Positions 1 through 10,269 are shown, counted from the stretch's first letter. The stretch: DNA of 64,000 bases from CAVWDI01 sp963753725 (GCA_963753725.1 CAVWDI010000006.1:231647-295646), one strand, 5' to 3'. Notes: generated by a model not told the origin, from the letters alone. Translations and numbers: made by a program.

Positions 1-3000
1 ATACGGGTAAAAGTCGGAGGTATTTGTTGTTCGCAGCGCGCCGATAGCTAGACCTAATACCAAGAATAAAATGATTTTACTGAAGCGGTCTTTCCACTTG
101 GCTCCAGAAAGCACAAACGCAAGACATAAAGTTAAGACCAACAGAGCGATGGGTAAAGCGAAAAGGTGGGCGTGAGGGTCGCCGTAAAGCGCTGTGAAAT
201 ATGGGAATTCGGTGATGGGTTCAATATCGCCCTGTGCGGGGATGATGCGGCTGGGCAGCCAATACCAATCTCCGATCCCATATGGCAGGGAAGCGCCTTT
301 AATGGACTGCATAAAACCCTGCAGCATCCAAACACCACGTGTCAGCAAGTTCGCATCCTCCAGGATGCCTCCCGTCGCGGCCAATTTTTGGTACCCAACC
401 ATGATCATGCGAACGGTGCCGAGATTTCCGAGTATTACCATCCCGAAAGCTCCGGCTAAACCGACCCAGATTGGATTAGGTTTTACAACCCCGGATTGAA
501 TTTGCCCCTCTTCTAAGGACTGACCGCTTTGGTCCCCAGGAAGTTGTACCCTTTTTTGAGTAGAAGAATATAAGTTCCAGGCCAGGGAGAAAGCCCCCAT
601 AGCGATCATGCTGAAAATGGTGGGCAGGATCAAGTTATAGGCGACCGAGGGGGTGATCCCGAGCCACTTCACCAGTACGCCGGTCAATACAAAGCCGTAG
701 TAATAATAATGTAAGTAACCCCCGGCAAACCAGGGATCATACGGCGGGAAGGAAGTGCTTTTTAATACAGCATTGAAGTATGCGAAATCCATAGGTTTTT
801 CGCCGCCTTTCCAGGGGTGCCAGAGATCGGGATTTCCTATCCGCACCAACAGGAAGGCAGTAAAAAAAGCGAGCGTCAATAATTCGATCATCAGGAAATA
901 GCGAGAATTATCCCGGAGTTCAACCCTTAACTCTTTCCTGTACCGGTAGGCCAGCAGGATGGCCAGGAGAAAAAGAAATCCAAGCATGAAACTGATCGTC
1001 GTTCGGGAAAATGGAATGCGCACAGAACCTGCCAACCAGACCAGGTAGCTCAATAAAAGTAAACCGGTGATGCGGGCGAGCGGGTATGCACGGTCTGACA
1101 GACCTGAGGAAACAAGCCGCAGTAATGGGTACGTCACCAATCCTAAAATGCTGACTGCCAGGTACCAGATTAATACGCTCAAGATTGGGTAGCGGTTATA
1201 TAGAGCGGAAGGGTCGAATATTTCTGACCAGGTTCCGTTCTGGCGCTGTTCGGAAAGCCGGTAATCCGGCAGCATCAGTGTGGTTGCTTGTGGGGGGTAC
1301 TTCATTGGCGGTAAGCGCACGACTTCTGAATAGTCGACCGTATCCAGTATTCCCCTGACCTGCGCGATATCGAAGGCCTCGTTTTTACTGAAAACGAAAA
1401 CTTTTGGATGATCGTAAACGGTAAACGCTTCTTCGGCAAATTGATCGTTTATGGAGAAAGGTCCGATGGTGGGATTGGATTGGAAGACCTGCACCAGGTC
1501 GAAACCCAGATTTCCATCAAATGAACCTGGTCCTGCAACGTTGTAGCACCATTCGATGCTGCGATCCTCCGGACAGCCTATCAACTGGCGGTAATACCTG
1601 TTGACCATGGGGAACCGCTCAGGCATGCGCGGTAGACTGCCCCACTGCCGGCTAGAACTGATTACAATATAATCTGCTTCATCAAGGATGCGGATAAATC
1701 GACTGGCTTTTTCAGGGTTATCCTCCCAGTACATATTAAAATTCAGGTCCAGGGGGTAAATACCGCCAAACCCATCGAAACCATCAATACGCAATGGTAA
1801 ACCGTCGTCCCATTCGCCTTCATTGGCTATTCCCGCACCTTGAAGTCCAATCGCTCCACCAGCTGAAGTCAACTGCAGATTCAAAATATGCCCTTCTCCT
1901 TGGATAAGGGGATAGGGGTCTTCGAGAACAAGCAGCAATCCACTACCGTCCGGGCTGGGCTGGACGTTAATATCAGATTCGAGGATGGTTAACTGTTCGC
2001 CGGGGGCGGTCATTGTTGAAACGAATGACAGCGGCATGCGGTATATCTCATCGCTTAAGTCCCCCGCTATGTGGATATATTCTAATGTGCCGAAATCTGT
2101 CGGGCTAAAATGGATGGTCAATGGTTTGTAAAAATCGATCGATGTACCCCCCACGTTTATGGCTTGTTCCCGTATTTCATCATTCGATGATGCGTCTACT
2201 AGCTTCAGTCCCAGGTTTATTTCCCCGGGAAAAGTAATGACCGCGCTTTCACCAGGGATTTCCAACAGCAATTTATATCGTTTCCCGCTCTCGAGTTTCA
2301 GGGGTGAATCGAAAGTGTAGGTATAGCCATCCTTTTGTGTGCTCTCATCGGATGAAAAGCTGGAGTGGATGGAGGCGGTCGCTAATGTCCTGCTCAAATC
2401 GGAGGTATCCAGGATTGATAACCTCAGCGTCTTATTTTCATGATCCTCCAGATAATTAATTACGTTCGGTAGATAGACTTCGGTCAGGAAGCCGTCCTCA
2501 GTCGGTTCGAAATCCCTGGAAAAGGGAAGTCCTGGTGTAATGGTTTGTTCATAAGGATAAGGTAACGGCAGGTTCTGGGTACCGTCCTCGGTTTTGATCC
2601 TGAGATTTACCGGACCGGGTATGTTCTCATAGATCCAGCGTGAGGCCTGGATGCGGGTAATCTGGCGGTTGTACATCCCCGAAAAAGCAAACGCATAGAT
2701 GAAAGTAGCCGACAGGACGAGGATTCCAAGGATTACCGCCGCCGCTGTGGTCACTTTGCCCCGGTTGTGACCCGCAGATTCCGCCTCTTGCGTATCATTT
2801 AGATTTTTTGATGATCTTTTGGCGCGCTCATATAGAGTAACGATAAACCACGCCGCTAGAATGGCTAATGTTGGGTAAATTGGCAGTTGGTAGCGCATGG
2901 ATGGGTTGAGAGAAGCTGACTGCCAGATAAAATAAAGCGCGGTCCAACTCCAAATCAGGATGTGCTTTTGCCACTCGAGCGTATGATCGAGCAGGCTTTT

Positions 3001-4098
3001 TAGAATCCGCCAACCAACCCAGAGGAAACCAGCCCAGGCGCTTATCCCCAGAGGTAAACCAAGCCCCCAGAGGGTCAGGTTCTTACCCGAGAACCAGATA
3101 TAGCGGCGCGCCCACTGCATGGCGGGTGGAAAATCCACTTCCCCGCTGCTTTGGGCTCGAAGTTCTCGAATATTAGCGACCCACTGCGGGTTTAATTTTA
3201 AGCTGAATAGACCGGGTCCACTGAAAGCATAAGGTTGCAGAATGCGGAACGTGACCAAACTGATCACAGCTGCTGCCGCCAGGTACCAGAACACCTGATA
3301 GGCATTACCTTTGCGCTCGTTAAACGGAAAACGTATCAGGCGCACGAGTAATGCCGCCGGCAGCATCAATGCCATCGGCGCGGCATTCAGCTTGGAAGCC
3401 ACAGCCATACCCAACGCCAGACCAAATCCCAGGCTGGGTAAGAAGAGTGGGTGTGAAAAGAAATTTGATATGGATTTACGTACTGAGTTCATCCCGTTTT
3501 CGGAATCCTGGATGCTGTAAGATGTATCCCACGATCGGTTATCCGTGGCGATGCGAATCGCGAAATAAAATGCCAGGAATGTGAAGAAATTGATAAACGT
3601 ATCCATCGTGAAAAAATGGGATTGTTGGATCTGCAGCACTGCCAACGCAGAAAAAGCTGCAGCCAGAATCGCAATTTTCCGGTTGTAGACACGCACAGCG
3701 ATCAGATAAACGAGGATAACAGTCAATAAATCAACCAGCGCGGATAATGACCTGCCGACTTGAGTCATCTCCGCGAACCCGGAATGACCGTATACCCATT
3801 CCACGATATAGCGTGTGATGAACATCGGCAGCGTGCCGTAGACATAAAAACCATGCCCGCGGTTGTGGGGATTGAGACTCGAATTTGTTGTGTCGAAGTA
3901 TTCACTGACGCTTTCGACGGGGCTGATATCTGTGCCGACCCATACCAGGAAACGCTCATCAGGATGCAGGTATTGGTTCTCGCCCCAGAAAAGTCCGTTC
4001 ACGCGTAGAAAGCCAGCTGCCAGTAATACCAGCACCAAAAGCAGGTCTACGATCTGAAACCGTTTCGCGTTTGAATGATCCTTATCCACCTGTTTCAT
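1..4098 (-). CDS. GT39-like glycosyltransferase fused to Chlor_Arch_YYY membrane region (partial, runs off left edge)
   Basis: Large membrane protein, at least 1,366 residues, with its reading frame still open at the window edge. The first ~450 residues resemble polyprenol-phosphate-sugar dependent GT-C transferases (PMT_2/GT39): one helix, then the acidic motif HPDERF (residues 45-50) where that family keeps its catalytic acid, then many helices. Residues ~470-965 are soluble and beta-rich, presumably outside the membrane. A second helix block carries LHYYYYGF (~1130) and LYGDPHAHLF (~1309), the signature of the Chlor_Arch_YYY/DUF2298 region known mainly from Chloroflexi and archaea. The ATG at 4098 overlaps the preceding gene by 17 nt, suggesting coupled translation. 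The sugar and acceptor are unknown; a role in surface glycan or glycoprotein assembly is inferred from the neighbours. Confidence 0.85.
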   Translation of the reverse strand, partial: MKQVDKDHSNAKRFQIVDLLLVLVLLAAGFLRVNGLFWGENQYLHPDERFLVWVGTDISPVESVSEYFDTTNSSLNPHNRGHGFYVYGTLPMFITRYIVEWVYGHSGFAEMTQVGRSLSALVDLLTVILVYLIAVRVYNRKIAILAAAFSALAVLQIQQSHFFTMDTFINFFTFLAFYFAIRIATDNRSWDTSYSIQDSENGMNSVRKSISNFFSHPLFLPSLGFGLALGMAVASKLNAAPMALMLPAALLVRLIRFPFNERKGNAYQVFWYLAAAAVISLVTFRILQPYAFSGPGLFSLKLNPQWVANIRELRAQSSGEVDFPPAMQWARRYIWFSGKNLTLWGLGLPLGISAWAGFLWVGWRILKSLLDHTLEWQKHILIWSWTALYFIWQSASLNPSMRYQLPIYPTLAILAAWFIVTLYERAKRSSKNLNDTQEAESAGHNRGKVTTAAAVILGILVLSATFIYAFAFSGMYNRQITRIQASRWIYENIPGPVNLRIKTEDGTQNLPLPYPYEQTITPGLPFSRDFEPTEDGFLTEVYLPNVINYLEDHENKTLRLSILDTSDLSRTLATASIHSSFSSDESTQKDGYTYTFDSPLKLESGKRYKLLLEIPGESAVITFPGEINLGLKLVDASSNDEIREQAINVGGTSIDFYKPLTIHFSPTDFGTLEYIHIAGDLSDEIYRMPLSFVSTMTAPGEQLTILESDINVQPSPDGSGLLLVLEDPYPLIQGEGHILNLQLTSAGGAIGLQGAGIANEGEWDDGLPLRIDGFDGFGGIYPLDLNFNMYWEDNPEKASRFIRILDEADYIVISSSRQWGSLPRMPERFPMVNRYYRQLIGCPEDRSIEWCYNVAGPGSFDGNLGFDLVQVFQSNPTIGPFSINDQFAEEAFTVYDHPKVFVFSKNEAFDIAQVRGILDTVDYSEVVRLPPMKYPPQATTLMLPDYRLSEQRQNGTWSEIFDPSALYNRYPILSVLIWYLAVSILGLVTYPLLRLVSSGLSDRAYPLARITGLLLLSYLVWLAGSVRIPFSRTTISFMLGFLFLLAILLAYRYRKELRVELRDNSRYFLMIELLTLAFFTAFLLVRIGNPDLWHPWKGGEKPMDFAYFNAVLKSTSFPPYDPWFAGGYLHYYYYGFVLTGVLVKWLGITPSVAYNLILPTIFSMIAMGAFSLAWNLYSSTQKRVQLPGDQSGQSLEEGQIQSGVVKPNPIWVGLAGAFGMVILGNLGTVRMIMVGYQKLAATGGILEDANLLTRGVWMLQGFMQSIKGASLPYGIGDWYWLPSRIIPAQGDIEPITEFPYFTALYGDPHAHLFALPIALLVLTLCLAFVLSGAKWKDRFSKIILFLVLGLAIGALRTTNTSDFYPY

Positions 4099-6268
4099 TC
4101 CCGGGAACAAAATAGATTAAAAAGTCTTTCGCTTGTAAGGCTGCGTTATAGCGTTGGAACCAACCATCTTCATAAAACTGCGGGAGTGTATCGATAGATG
4201 TTTTATCCTCCGGGTGGACAATAAAAAGTTTTGGGGCTGGTACTTCAAGTGTGTCTTCAATAACATCGCTGAACAGTGCAAAATCGACGAGTGGATAGCC
4301 AGCGTTTATAGAGACCAGTCTTGTATCCGCCCAATGCGGGTATCCCATCACCCAGGCGCTGCCTGGATCGCCTCCGGTATCCACAAATCCGTGGATTACT
4401 TCTCCCATTTCGCTGGTATTCTGGGCAGAGTGCTGGTACTGCTCGTAATATTTGTTGAATACTAGATCGTAGTTCAAGATCGCTGACAAAACAAATAATA
4501 CTGTAAAAATACTCCATGCCAGGCGCGGGCCCCATGGGTGTGACAAACGTTCTTCCAGCCCCTTCATCAGACTATCGAAAGCCAAACCAATGAATAAAAA
4601 GGCGGGGACAGCCGCGCCTCCGGTGCGGTACAGGTTTGGATTTTCTCCTGGATAGGCCAGGGAAAGGATTGATGGCAGCAATAATATGGGGATGGACAGC
4701 AGCAAAAAGATGTCCAACCAGCGTCGTTTATAGATATATCGGAGCAGGACAAGGGTGGCACCGATATAGAAAAATGCGCCGGAAACGACACTTAGCGCTG
4801 GATAATCGGGGATCGAGGTGACCCAAACAACGCCCGCCGACCATGAAAACATACTCAGGGCATCGATGGAATTCGCGGCGAATGTTGAAAGCAGCTGGGT
4901 TGGCGGGATGGCGCCTGATGTACCAAGCCGGCTGAACATACGTCCCGCATATCCTGCTGGATCTTGAATGCTGTAGCGGAGTAAAGGTAAATAAACCACC
5001 AGCGCAATCAAGAATAGTAATCCGGATTGTAACAGTACCTGCCGGCGGTAACCCCGTGATTTTTTATGGACCAGGAAAAGGAATATGGCAACAATGAGGA
5101 GGAGGGGCAAAATCCTGTTGGCGCTGTACCCATACATTCCTAATCCTAGCGCTAATCCGCATAACATAAAGTAATTACGGTTAGAGGAGTTTAGACCTTT
5201 GATCAGGAAGTATAACGTCCCGGCAGTGAACAGCACGTAGAAGGGTAAGCGCATACCTGCTCGTGAAACGACGTTTAGCCAATAGGCCGTCCCAGCAAAA
5301 ACAAATGTGATGTAACCCGTTCGTCGCCCGCCGATTTCTTTTCCCAACAGGTAAAAGAATGGCAGCGATAGCAGCCCGATCAGCACAGTGCTGATCTTCA
5401 GCGTCAGGAAGTTTATCCCGGTGTTGAAGAAAAGGAGCAGACTTGATATCAAGTAGAATTGCAGAGCTTCTCTGCCGCCGTTGCGGGGGAAAAAGATGTG
5501 GGTTTTACCGTTTAAAATATCAAAAACATCCAGATATTTTTCTGCATGATCACTGACCATTTCCGGCGGCAGCACAGAAAGGTCCTTCACCCGGAATAAA
5601 ACCACCAGTACTGTAGAAACAAAAATCAGGATAAACCAGCCAGAAATCGAAAACTGCCATTCCCTGCGCTTGATGCTGGATATAAAATTGGTAACAGTAT
5701 TTTGTTTGGATGGACTCTTCATCCAACATGCTCTGAATAAAAAGACCAGGCTGAGAAACAGGAATGTCAGGTTTATCAGGGAAAAGCGATTACCCACGGA
5801 TGTGAAAAATGTTAGCAGGGCAAACAGGATACCAATTCCAAAAGACGTAATATCAATTTTCAAAGGATCCTTTGTAAGCAAGATTTTCGGTGCAGGCGCG
5901 GACCTCCACTCCCCACATAAAAATGCCCAAACCACAAAGCTGGCCGAAATCAGCAAAAGGATGATTCCTATCAATGGTGCTCGTTGGGACGGCGCCAATA
6001 CCCATTGGGCGGTCATTGCTAACAGAAAGCTAATTCCCATCCTCCAGGGGATCGAAACCGCTGCAGCACCTTCCTCTTGTACTGGTTCAACTTGAGTCGT
6101 TTCAAGGGCTGGCTGGGAGATTTCAGTTATAGATTCATCTTGAACGGCCAGCTGCGGCATATCGTCAGCGATATCCTCAGCCGGCTCAATTTCCGGGATA
6201 TTTATGGATGATTTCTTCCAGGGCGTCAAAAGGGATTTGACGTAATCCAAAACGGTTGGTTCTTGCAT
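4082..6268 (-). CDS. GT-C (ArnT/PMT_2-like) membrane glycosyltransferase
   Basis: Multi-pass membrane protein of 728 residues. After an acidic cytosolic N-terminus (~70 residues) and several helices, the first large extracytoplasmic loop holds VSDHAEKYLDV (near residue 240) and PRNGGREALQFY, an arrangement of acidic residues typical of GT39/ArnT enzymes that take sugars from a polyprenol phosphate carrier. About ten further hydrophobic segments and a short soluble C-terminus follow. I chose the ATG at 6268, 1 nt after the stop of the FkbM-like gene; an upstream start at 6340 would overlap that gene by over 70 nt. It overlaps the next GT-C gene by 17 nt. The substrate cannot be read from sequence. 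Confidence 0.82.
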   Translation of the reverse strand: MQEPTVLDYVKSLLTPWKKSSINIPEIEPAEDIADDMPQLAVQDESITEISQPALETTQVEPVQEEGAAAVSIPWRMGISFLLAMTAQWVLAPSQRAPLIGIILLLISASFVVWAFLCGEWRSAPAPKILLTKDPLKIDITSFGIGILFALLTFFTSVGNRFSLINLTFLFLSLVFLFRACWMKSPSKQNTVTNFISSIKRREWQFSISGWFILIFVSTVLVVLFRVKDLSVLPPEMVSDHAEKYLDVFDILNGKTHIFFPRNGGREALQFYLISSLLLFFNTGINFLTLKISTVLIGLLSLPFFYLLGKEIGGRRTGYITFVFAGTAYWLNVVSRAGMRLPFYVLFTAGTLYFLIKGLNSSNRNYFMLCGLALGLGMYGYSANRILPLLLIVAIFLFLVHKKSRGYRRQVLLQSGLLFLIALVVYLPLLRYSIQDPAGYAGRMFSRLGTSGAIPPTQLLSTFAANSIDALSMFSWSAGVVWVTSIPDYPALSVVSGAFFYIGATLVLLRYIYKRRWLDIFLLLSIPILLLPSILSLAYPGENPNLYRTGGAAVPAFLFIGLAFDSLMKGLEERLSHPWGPRLAWSIFTVLFVLSAILNYDLVFNKYYEQYQHSAQNTSEMGEVIHGFVDTGGDPGSAWVMGYPHWADTRLVSINAGYPLVDFALFSDVIEDTLEVPAPKLFIVHPEDKTSIDTLPQFYEDGWFQRYNAALQAKDFLIYFVPGNETGG

Positions 6269-6269
6269 A

Positions 6270-7067
6270 TTATCGTTCAGCAAATAAATATCCGATGTGT
6301 GAATGAACGTAGTTAGGGTAAGTCTGCACGCGGAAGCCACCTTCTGTTAAGAAAAGTTCCAGGTCTTTATGGGTGAATCCAGCCTCTTTATCGTGATATT
6401 CCAAAATGATATGTTCAATACGGTTGAGGATGTTACTTGGAGTGTTGAACAGGATCGGGTATTCAGCGCCCTCGCTGTCAATTTTTAATAGATTGCATTG
6501 CGCTGTGCCGGTACGTTCAAAGACATTTTCTAATGACAAACAGGGTACCACCAGATCATCCTCGGATGAATTGGCTCCATTTAAAGAGCGGCTCCTATAC
6601 TGTCCCGGCTCCATTTGATCGGTATCCATCACCAGGCTCTGGGTGCTTGACCAGACTGCATATGGGAAAGCGTTTACGTTGCTAATGTTATTGATCAATA
6701 TATTCTCCCGCAGCAAGTTATAAGAATCAGGTGTGGGTTCAAATGCGTGGACTGTATTACCAGGGAAATTAGCTGCAGCAAATATTGAAAAATCGCCTAT
6801 ACCACTTCCGATGTCAATGATAGACCAGCCATCGCTGATCGGAGCACCAAATTTTTCGTAAAACCGGTCGATAAAAGTCTCTTTTATTGTCCAGATGTCC
6901 ATTGCCCCGCGCGTTTTGAATAAAATCCCACTCCTTACCAATTCAATAACCAATTCTTCTGGATGGGGAAGATGCAAGAATACGCGCAGAATATTTGAGC
7001 GAGGTTTGAACTCAAATAAGAGGTTCCATATGGATTGTAAATAATATAGATATTTCTCACGCGGCAT
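6270..7067 (-). CDS. FkbM family SAM-dependent methyltransferase
   Basis: 265-residue class I methyltransferase. Motif I is IIDIGSGIGDFSIFA (residues ~70-85), followed by the acidic strand end VHAFEPTPDS and the family hallmark LLKIDSEGAEYPIL (~190-203). FkbM-family enzymes methylate hydroxyl groups of sugars and polyketides; here a sugar of the surface glycan is the likely target, because the gene lies between glycosyltransferases. It ends 1 nt before the start of the downstream GT-C gene and is separated by 135 nt from the upstream methyltransferase. Length and motifs look complete. Substrate is inference. Confidence 0.85.
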   Translation of the reverse strand: MPREKYLYYLQSIWNLLFEFKPRSNILRVFLHLPHPEELVIELVRSGILFKTRGAMDIWTIKETFIDRFYEKFGAPISDGWSIIDIGSGIGDFSIFAAANFPGNTVHAFEPTPDSYNLLRENILINNISNVNAFPYAVWSSTQSLVMDTDQMEPGQYRSRSLNGANSSEDDLVVPCLSLENVFERTGTAQCNLLKIDSEGAEYPILFNTPSNILNRIEHIILEYHDKEAGFTHKDLELFLTEGGFRVQTYPNYVHSHIGYLFAER

Positions 7068-7202
7068 AAAAATTGACCAAAGGTAAATAGATTAAACGAG
7101 ACTATTCTACTAAATAATTTTACTGGAATGTGTGAGAGACCAGGTCAATTTTTACATGGACGGATTAATCGCGGTTTAAGCCGATATTATAGAGCTATGA
7201 GA

Positions 7203-8039
7203 TCAATAACGCTGCGCGATATAAAAAGTGCACACTCCGTTATCACATCTGGGATCTTCGTCATAATATTTTTTGGTCAGATTGTAAGGGAGCGCAAGAT
7301 TCCAGCGGGTGGGTACCAGGATCCATTTCCCAGTGATCTTTTGACTTACCAGAGAAGGCAGCCCAAAATAATGTCCGAGTTCGGTTACCCGCTGCGCACC
7401 CGGCGAGTAGTAATGCCACCATCTTTGGATTTCAAAACCAGCATCCTCCAGCCGATCACTCCAAACCTGGGGAGGGTCCAGATGAATGTGCCTGGCGATA
7501 CGGTCAAAAAAATTGCGGTAGTTATCTCCCAAGCTGGATAAACCATATTTGTCGAGGTTTTTGGCGACTGTCAGATTTGGATTAAAATTATTGTTTGGAA
7601 CACAAAAATAGAATGGCGCTCTGGGCTTCAGGACTCGGGCGGTTTCCGATAAAACTTCTTCTATATTGGGGATATGTTCCAGGACGGAATTGCTGATGGC
7701 GCTTCCAAAGTAATTATCCGGAAAGGGCATACCTCCACCATCGGACTGAACCAGGAAGCGGTAGCTGCCTCTGCCGGCTGCTTTCCGGAGGGGTGTGTGC
7801 CATGGATCCAACCCGAAATCTAACGGCTCATCGAATGCCGCTGCAGCGAAATGCCCGTCACCACAGCCCACATCGAGGATAGGCGCAGGAAGTTTTATGT
7901 CCTGGTAAAACCTGGCTTCCACCGCGCGCAGCAAAGCACGGAAGTACGGCAGTTCCCGGATATGCAGCCAGAGGAAATCCTTTTGAATTTGCGACTGCTT
8001 ATTATCGGATGCGTTATGGTTGTCAGCGGAGGTAGGCAT
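7203..8039 (-). CDS. Class I SAM-dependent methyltransferase (Methyltransf_11 type)
   Basis: 278 residues. The SAM-binding motif ILDVGCGDGHFA is at ~54-65, followed by LDFGLDPW, the acidic post-I strand, and AISNSVLEHIPNIEEVL (~130), typical of Methyltransf_11 enzymes. The C-terminal half (from ~165) is less conserved and may bind the acceptor. The gene starts 4 nt after the stop of the GT4 gene, so the two are probably co-transcribed. Such proteins in glycan clusters often modify sugars or a lipid-linked intermediate; the actual substrate is unknown. Confidence 0.83.
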   Translation of the reverse strand: MPTSADNHNASDNKQSQIQKDFLWLHIRELPYFRALLRAVEARFYQDIKLPAPILDVGCGDGHFAAAAFDEPLDFGLDPWHTPLRKAAGRGSYRFLVQSDGGGMPFPDNYFGSAISNSVLEHIPNIEEVLSETARVLKPRAPFYFCVPNNNFNPNLTVAKNLDKYGLSSLGDNYRNFFDRIARHIHLDPPQVWSDRLEDAGFEIQRWWHYYSPGAQRVTELGHYFGLPSLVSQKITGKWILVPTRWNLALPYNLTKKYYDEDPRCDNGVCTFYIAQRY

Positions 8040-8043
8040 AAAT

Positions 8044-9192
8044 TTAATTGATCAATTCAAAGAAAATCTCTTCATAGGTGTTCGCTACAAAATCAGGCAT
8101 TGAACGAAGCAGTAAATCATCCGGCTCTCCATAATAATCCGCGGGATTATTTAATATTTCAATTAATGCCTTTGATAATTTGTCGACATCAGCCGGCGGC
8201 ACCAGTATACCCATGCCCGTCTTTTTTACCGGGACGCGCACACCGGGTAAATCCGAGGAGATTACCGGCGTGCCGCAAGCCATTGATTCGACCTGCACCA
8301 GTCCATACGATTCAGTACTGTTAAGACTGGGAAGCACAATCACATCTGATAGATGGAAAAATGATGCCATTTCATCCGGCGAAAGGATACCGAGAAAAGA
8401 CCAGTGCTCTCCCAGACCATCAATTATCGGAGCAAGTTTGGCGGCATAATTCTCCTCACCAAGGATGTTCTGGTACGGTCCAACGAAAAGAACGCGTACA
8501 TCAGGGATCGCTTTTATTACCAGCGGCAATGCGCCCGCTAAATATTCAACCCCCTTTTCGGCTGCCAGCCTGGCCGCCATGCCGATATTTTTTTGATCCG
8601 GACGGATATGATATTTCTTTCGAAATGATTCTATCTGGGTTTGATCCGCTTCGGAAACGGTTACCGGAGGCAGTACCGGCCGGATTTTATCCAGGTATCT
8701 ATCAAGAAATTTTGAGTTATCGGCATAGTCCTGGGTGTTGACAATAATGATATTGGCTGATGAAGCCGTAATATGATTTGCTATATTTGATGCATAGTTA
8801 GCAATGCGGTGGATTAGACCTTTGGGTAATCGTAAATCACAATGATAAGTTAATACCACCGGTTTACCTAAAAAACGAGCTATCAGCGCGATAAAAGCAG
8901 CATCGAGTTGGGGCACATGCAGGTGTACGATATCCGATCCGCGCAGCAGTTTCCAGGCCCAATATGGCATTGAGGGCATAATCGTCCCTTTGCTGATGTG
9001 CAGCCATACATTTGGTCTTACGATCTCAACGCCGTCCATTATTTCTTGCGATGGTAAGTCCTTGTTGTAGCGTGATGTAAGTACGGTTACGTTGTGGCCT
9101 CTTGCAGCCAGGGCGCGCGCTTCCCTTTCAGCATACAGAGTTAGTCCAGAATAATGCGGACGGTAATAGGTCAATGCGATTAAAATTTTCAT
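8044..9192 (-). CDS. Glycosyltransferase family 4 (GT-B fold)
   Basis: 382 residues, cytosolic. The N-terminal Rossmann domain opens with MKILIALTYYRPHYSGL and GGT-like loop residues; the C-terminal domain has GMAARLAAEKGVEYL (~205), a nucleotide-sugar strand VRVLFVGPY, and the donor-binding segment SYGLVQVESMACGTPVI (~310), with the E-x7-E spacing of retaining GT4 enzymes. It lies 15 nt downstream of the flippase-like gene and 4 nt upstream of the methyltransferase. Likely transfers a hexose from a nucleotide sugar to a lipid-linked or surface acceptor. Donor and linkage cannot be told from sequence. Confidence 0.88.
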   Translation of the reverse strand: MKILIALTYYRPHYSGLTLYAEREARALAARGHNVTVLTSRYNKDLPSQEIMDGVEIVRPNVWLHISKGTIMPSMPYWAWKLLRGSDIVHLHVPQLDAAFIALIARFLGKPVVLTYHCDLRLPKGLIHRIANYASNIANHITASSANIIIVNTQDYADNSKFLDRYLDKIRPVLPPVTVSEADQTQIESFRKKYHIRPDQKNIGMAARLAAEKGVEYLAGALPLVIKAIPDVRVLFVGPYQNILGEENYAAKLAPIIDGLGEHWSFLGILSPDEMASFFHLSDVIVLPSLNSTESYGLVQVESMACGTPVISSDLPGVRVPVKKTGMGILVPPADVDKLSKALIEILNNPADYYGEPDDLLLRSMPDFVANTYEEIFFELIN

Positions 9193-9207
9193 TGTTGATG
9201 AATTAGT

Positions 9208-10269
9208 TTAAGCAGCATCTTTTAGGGAAATCCCCCGGATCCGGTAGTATATACCGGTTATAGTTTCACCATCTCTTGCGAATCCATAAGCCCCCAGTAC
9301 TCCGGTGATCAGATAGTTAAAAATGTGAGCGGTTATCGCATATGCGAGCGCTGTCGAAGGATCGAGTTGTAGGAGCGTTAGAGCAGCGACGGTAGTTAGC
9401 TCGAAAACACCTACCGCGCCGGGCGAGGAGGGTAAAGCTATTCCTAGGGCTGCTACACTGAGACTGAATCCAGCCCAAAGTAATTTTGCTTCTGGGAAAA
9501 ATGCCAGCATCAGGCAGTAATACTGGATCACAGCTACACCCCAATTTAAGATGAATAAGAGTAGGGAGCGGGCGAATTGACCTGTATCCGTAAGAACTGT
9601 TAAACCGTTGAAAAAGAGCGGCAGCTGCGTTTGTCCTAGTCTATTTATGGTTGGCCAGCGAATGGTCCATTTTTCAAATAGGGCCAATATCAGTTCATTA
9701 TTACGTGCGATCAGGTAAAAAATCATCAGACCTATGATGACCAGCAGGATGGCGGCTGCTGCAGCCGGAAAGGCCCAATTCCCGCCTACCACAAATGGCA
9801 AGGTGATCAGTAACAATCCTGCTGCCAGGGCAACATCCAGGGCACGTTCGATCAATATGGTCGAAAACACTCCCCAAAAACTGAGTTTGGATTTTTCAGA
9901 TAACAAAAAAGAACGACCAATTTCACCCAGGCGGAACGGAAGGATATTATTTAAGAGATATCCTTCGTTGACCGTGAAAAAAACCTGCCAGAAAGCTGCT
10001 TGACCCTGTAATAGTGAGCGCCAGGCGAAAGTCCGCACAAACACCCACAACACTGCTAATAATCCTGCCAGAAGGATGAAACGATAATCCGCAAAGCGCA
10101 GGGCGTTGATAAACTGTTGAAAATCTACCACATAAAAAATAACTGCCAGAGATAATGCAGAAATGATCAAACCAGGAAGTATTCTTTTCAAGTTTTGCCC
10201 TGAAGGATCAGATGAATGCTCGTGGTTATTGTCTATTTCGGATTTCATGAAACGCCTAATAAGGTTCAA
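9208..10269 (-). CDS. Lysylphosphatidylglycerol synthase-type flippase-like membrane protein (UPF0104)
   Basis: 353 residues with about eight hydrophobic helices after a hydrophilic N-terminus. Family-typical segments are LNNILPFRLGEIGR (~105) and SSPGAVGVFELTTVAAL (~285), found in the AglD/LPG_synthase_TM group. Archaeal and bacterial members sit with glycosyltransferases and are thought to act on lipid-linked sugars or phospholipids. It is the first gene of the glycosylation run, with a 117-nt gap to the upstream tlyA-like gene, so a promoter may lie there. A second in-frame ATG seven codons in (10248) is a possible alternative start. Function beyond the family is inferred. Confidence 0.82.
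   Translation of the reverse strand: MNLIRRFMKSEIDNNHEHSSDPSGQNLKRILPGLIISALSLAVIFYVVDFQQFINALRFADYRFILLAGLLAVLWVFVRTFAWRSLLQGQAAFWQVFFTVNEGYLLNNILPFRLGEIGRSFLLSEKSKLSFWGVFSTILIERALDVALAAGLLLITLPFVVGGNWAFPAAAAAILLVIIGLMIFYLIARNNELILALFEKWTIRWPTINRLGQTQLPLFFNGLTVLTDTGQFARSLLLFILNWGVAVIQYYCLMLAFFPEAKLLWAGFSLSVAALGIALPSSPGAVGVFELTTVAALTLLQLDPSTALAYAITAHIFNYLITGVLGAYGFARDGETITGIYYRIRGISLKDAA

Noticed and set aside
3311..4057. Several short plus-strand frames
   Set aside because: All lie inside the large minus-strand GT39-YYY gene, which is open throughout.
7128..7541. 137-residue plus-strand frame
   Set aside because: Overlaps the methyltransferase on the other strand and has no family resemblance.
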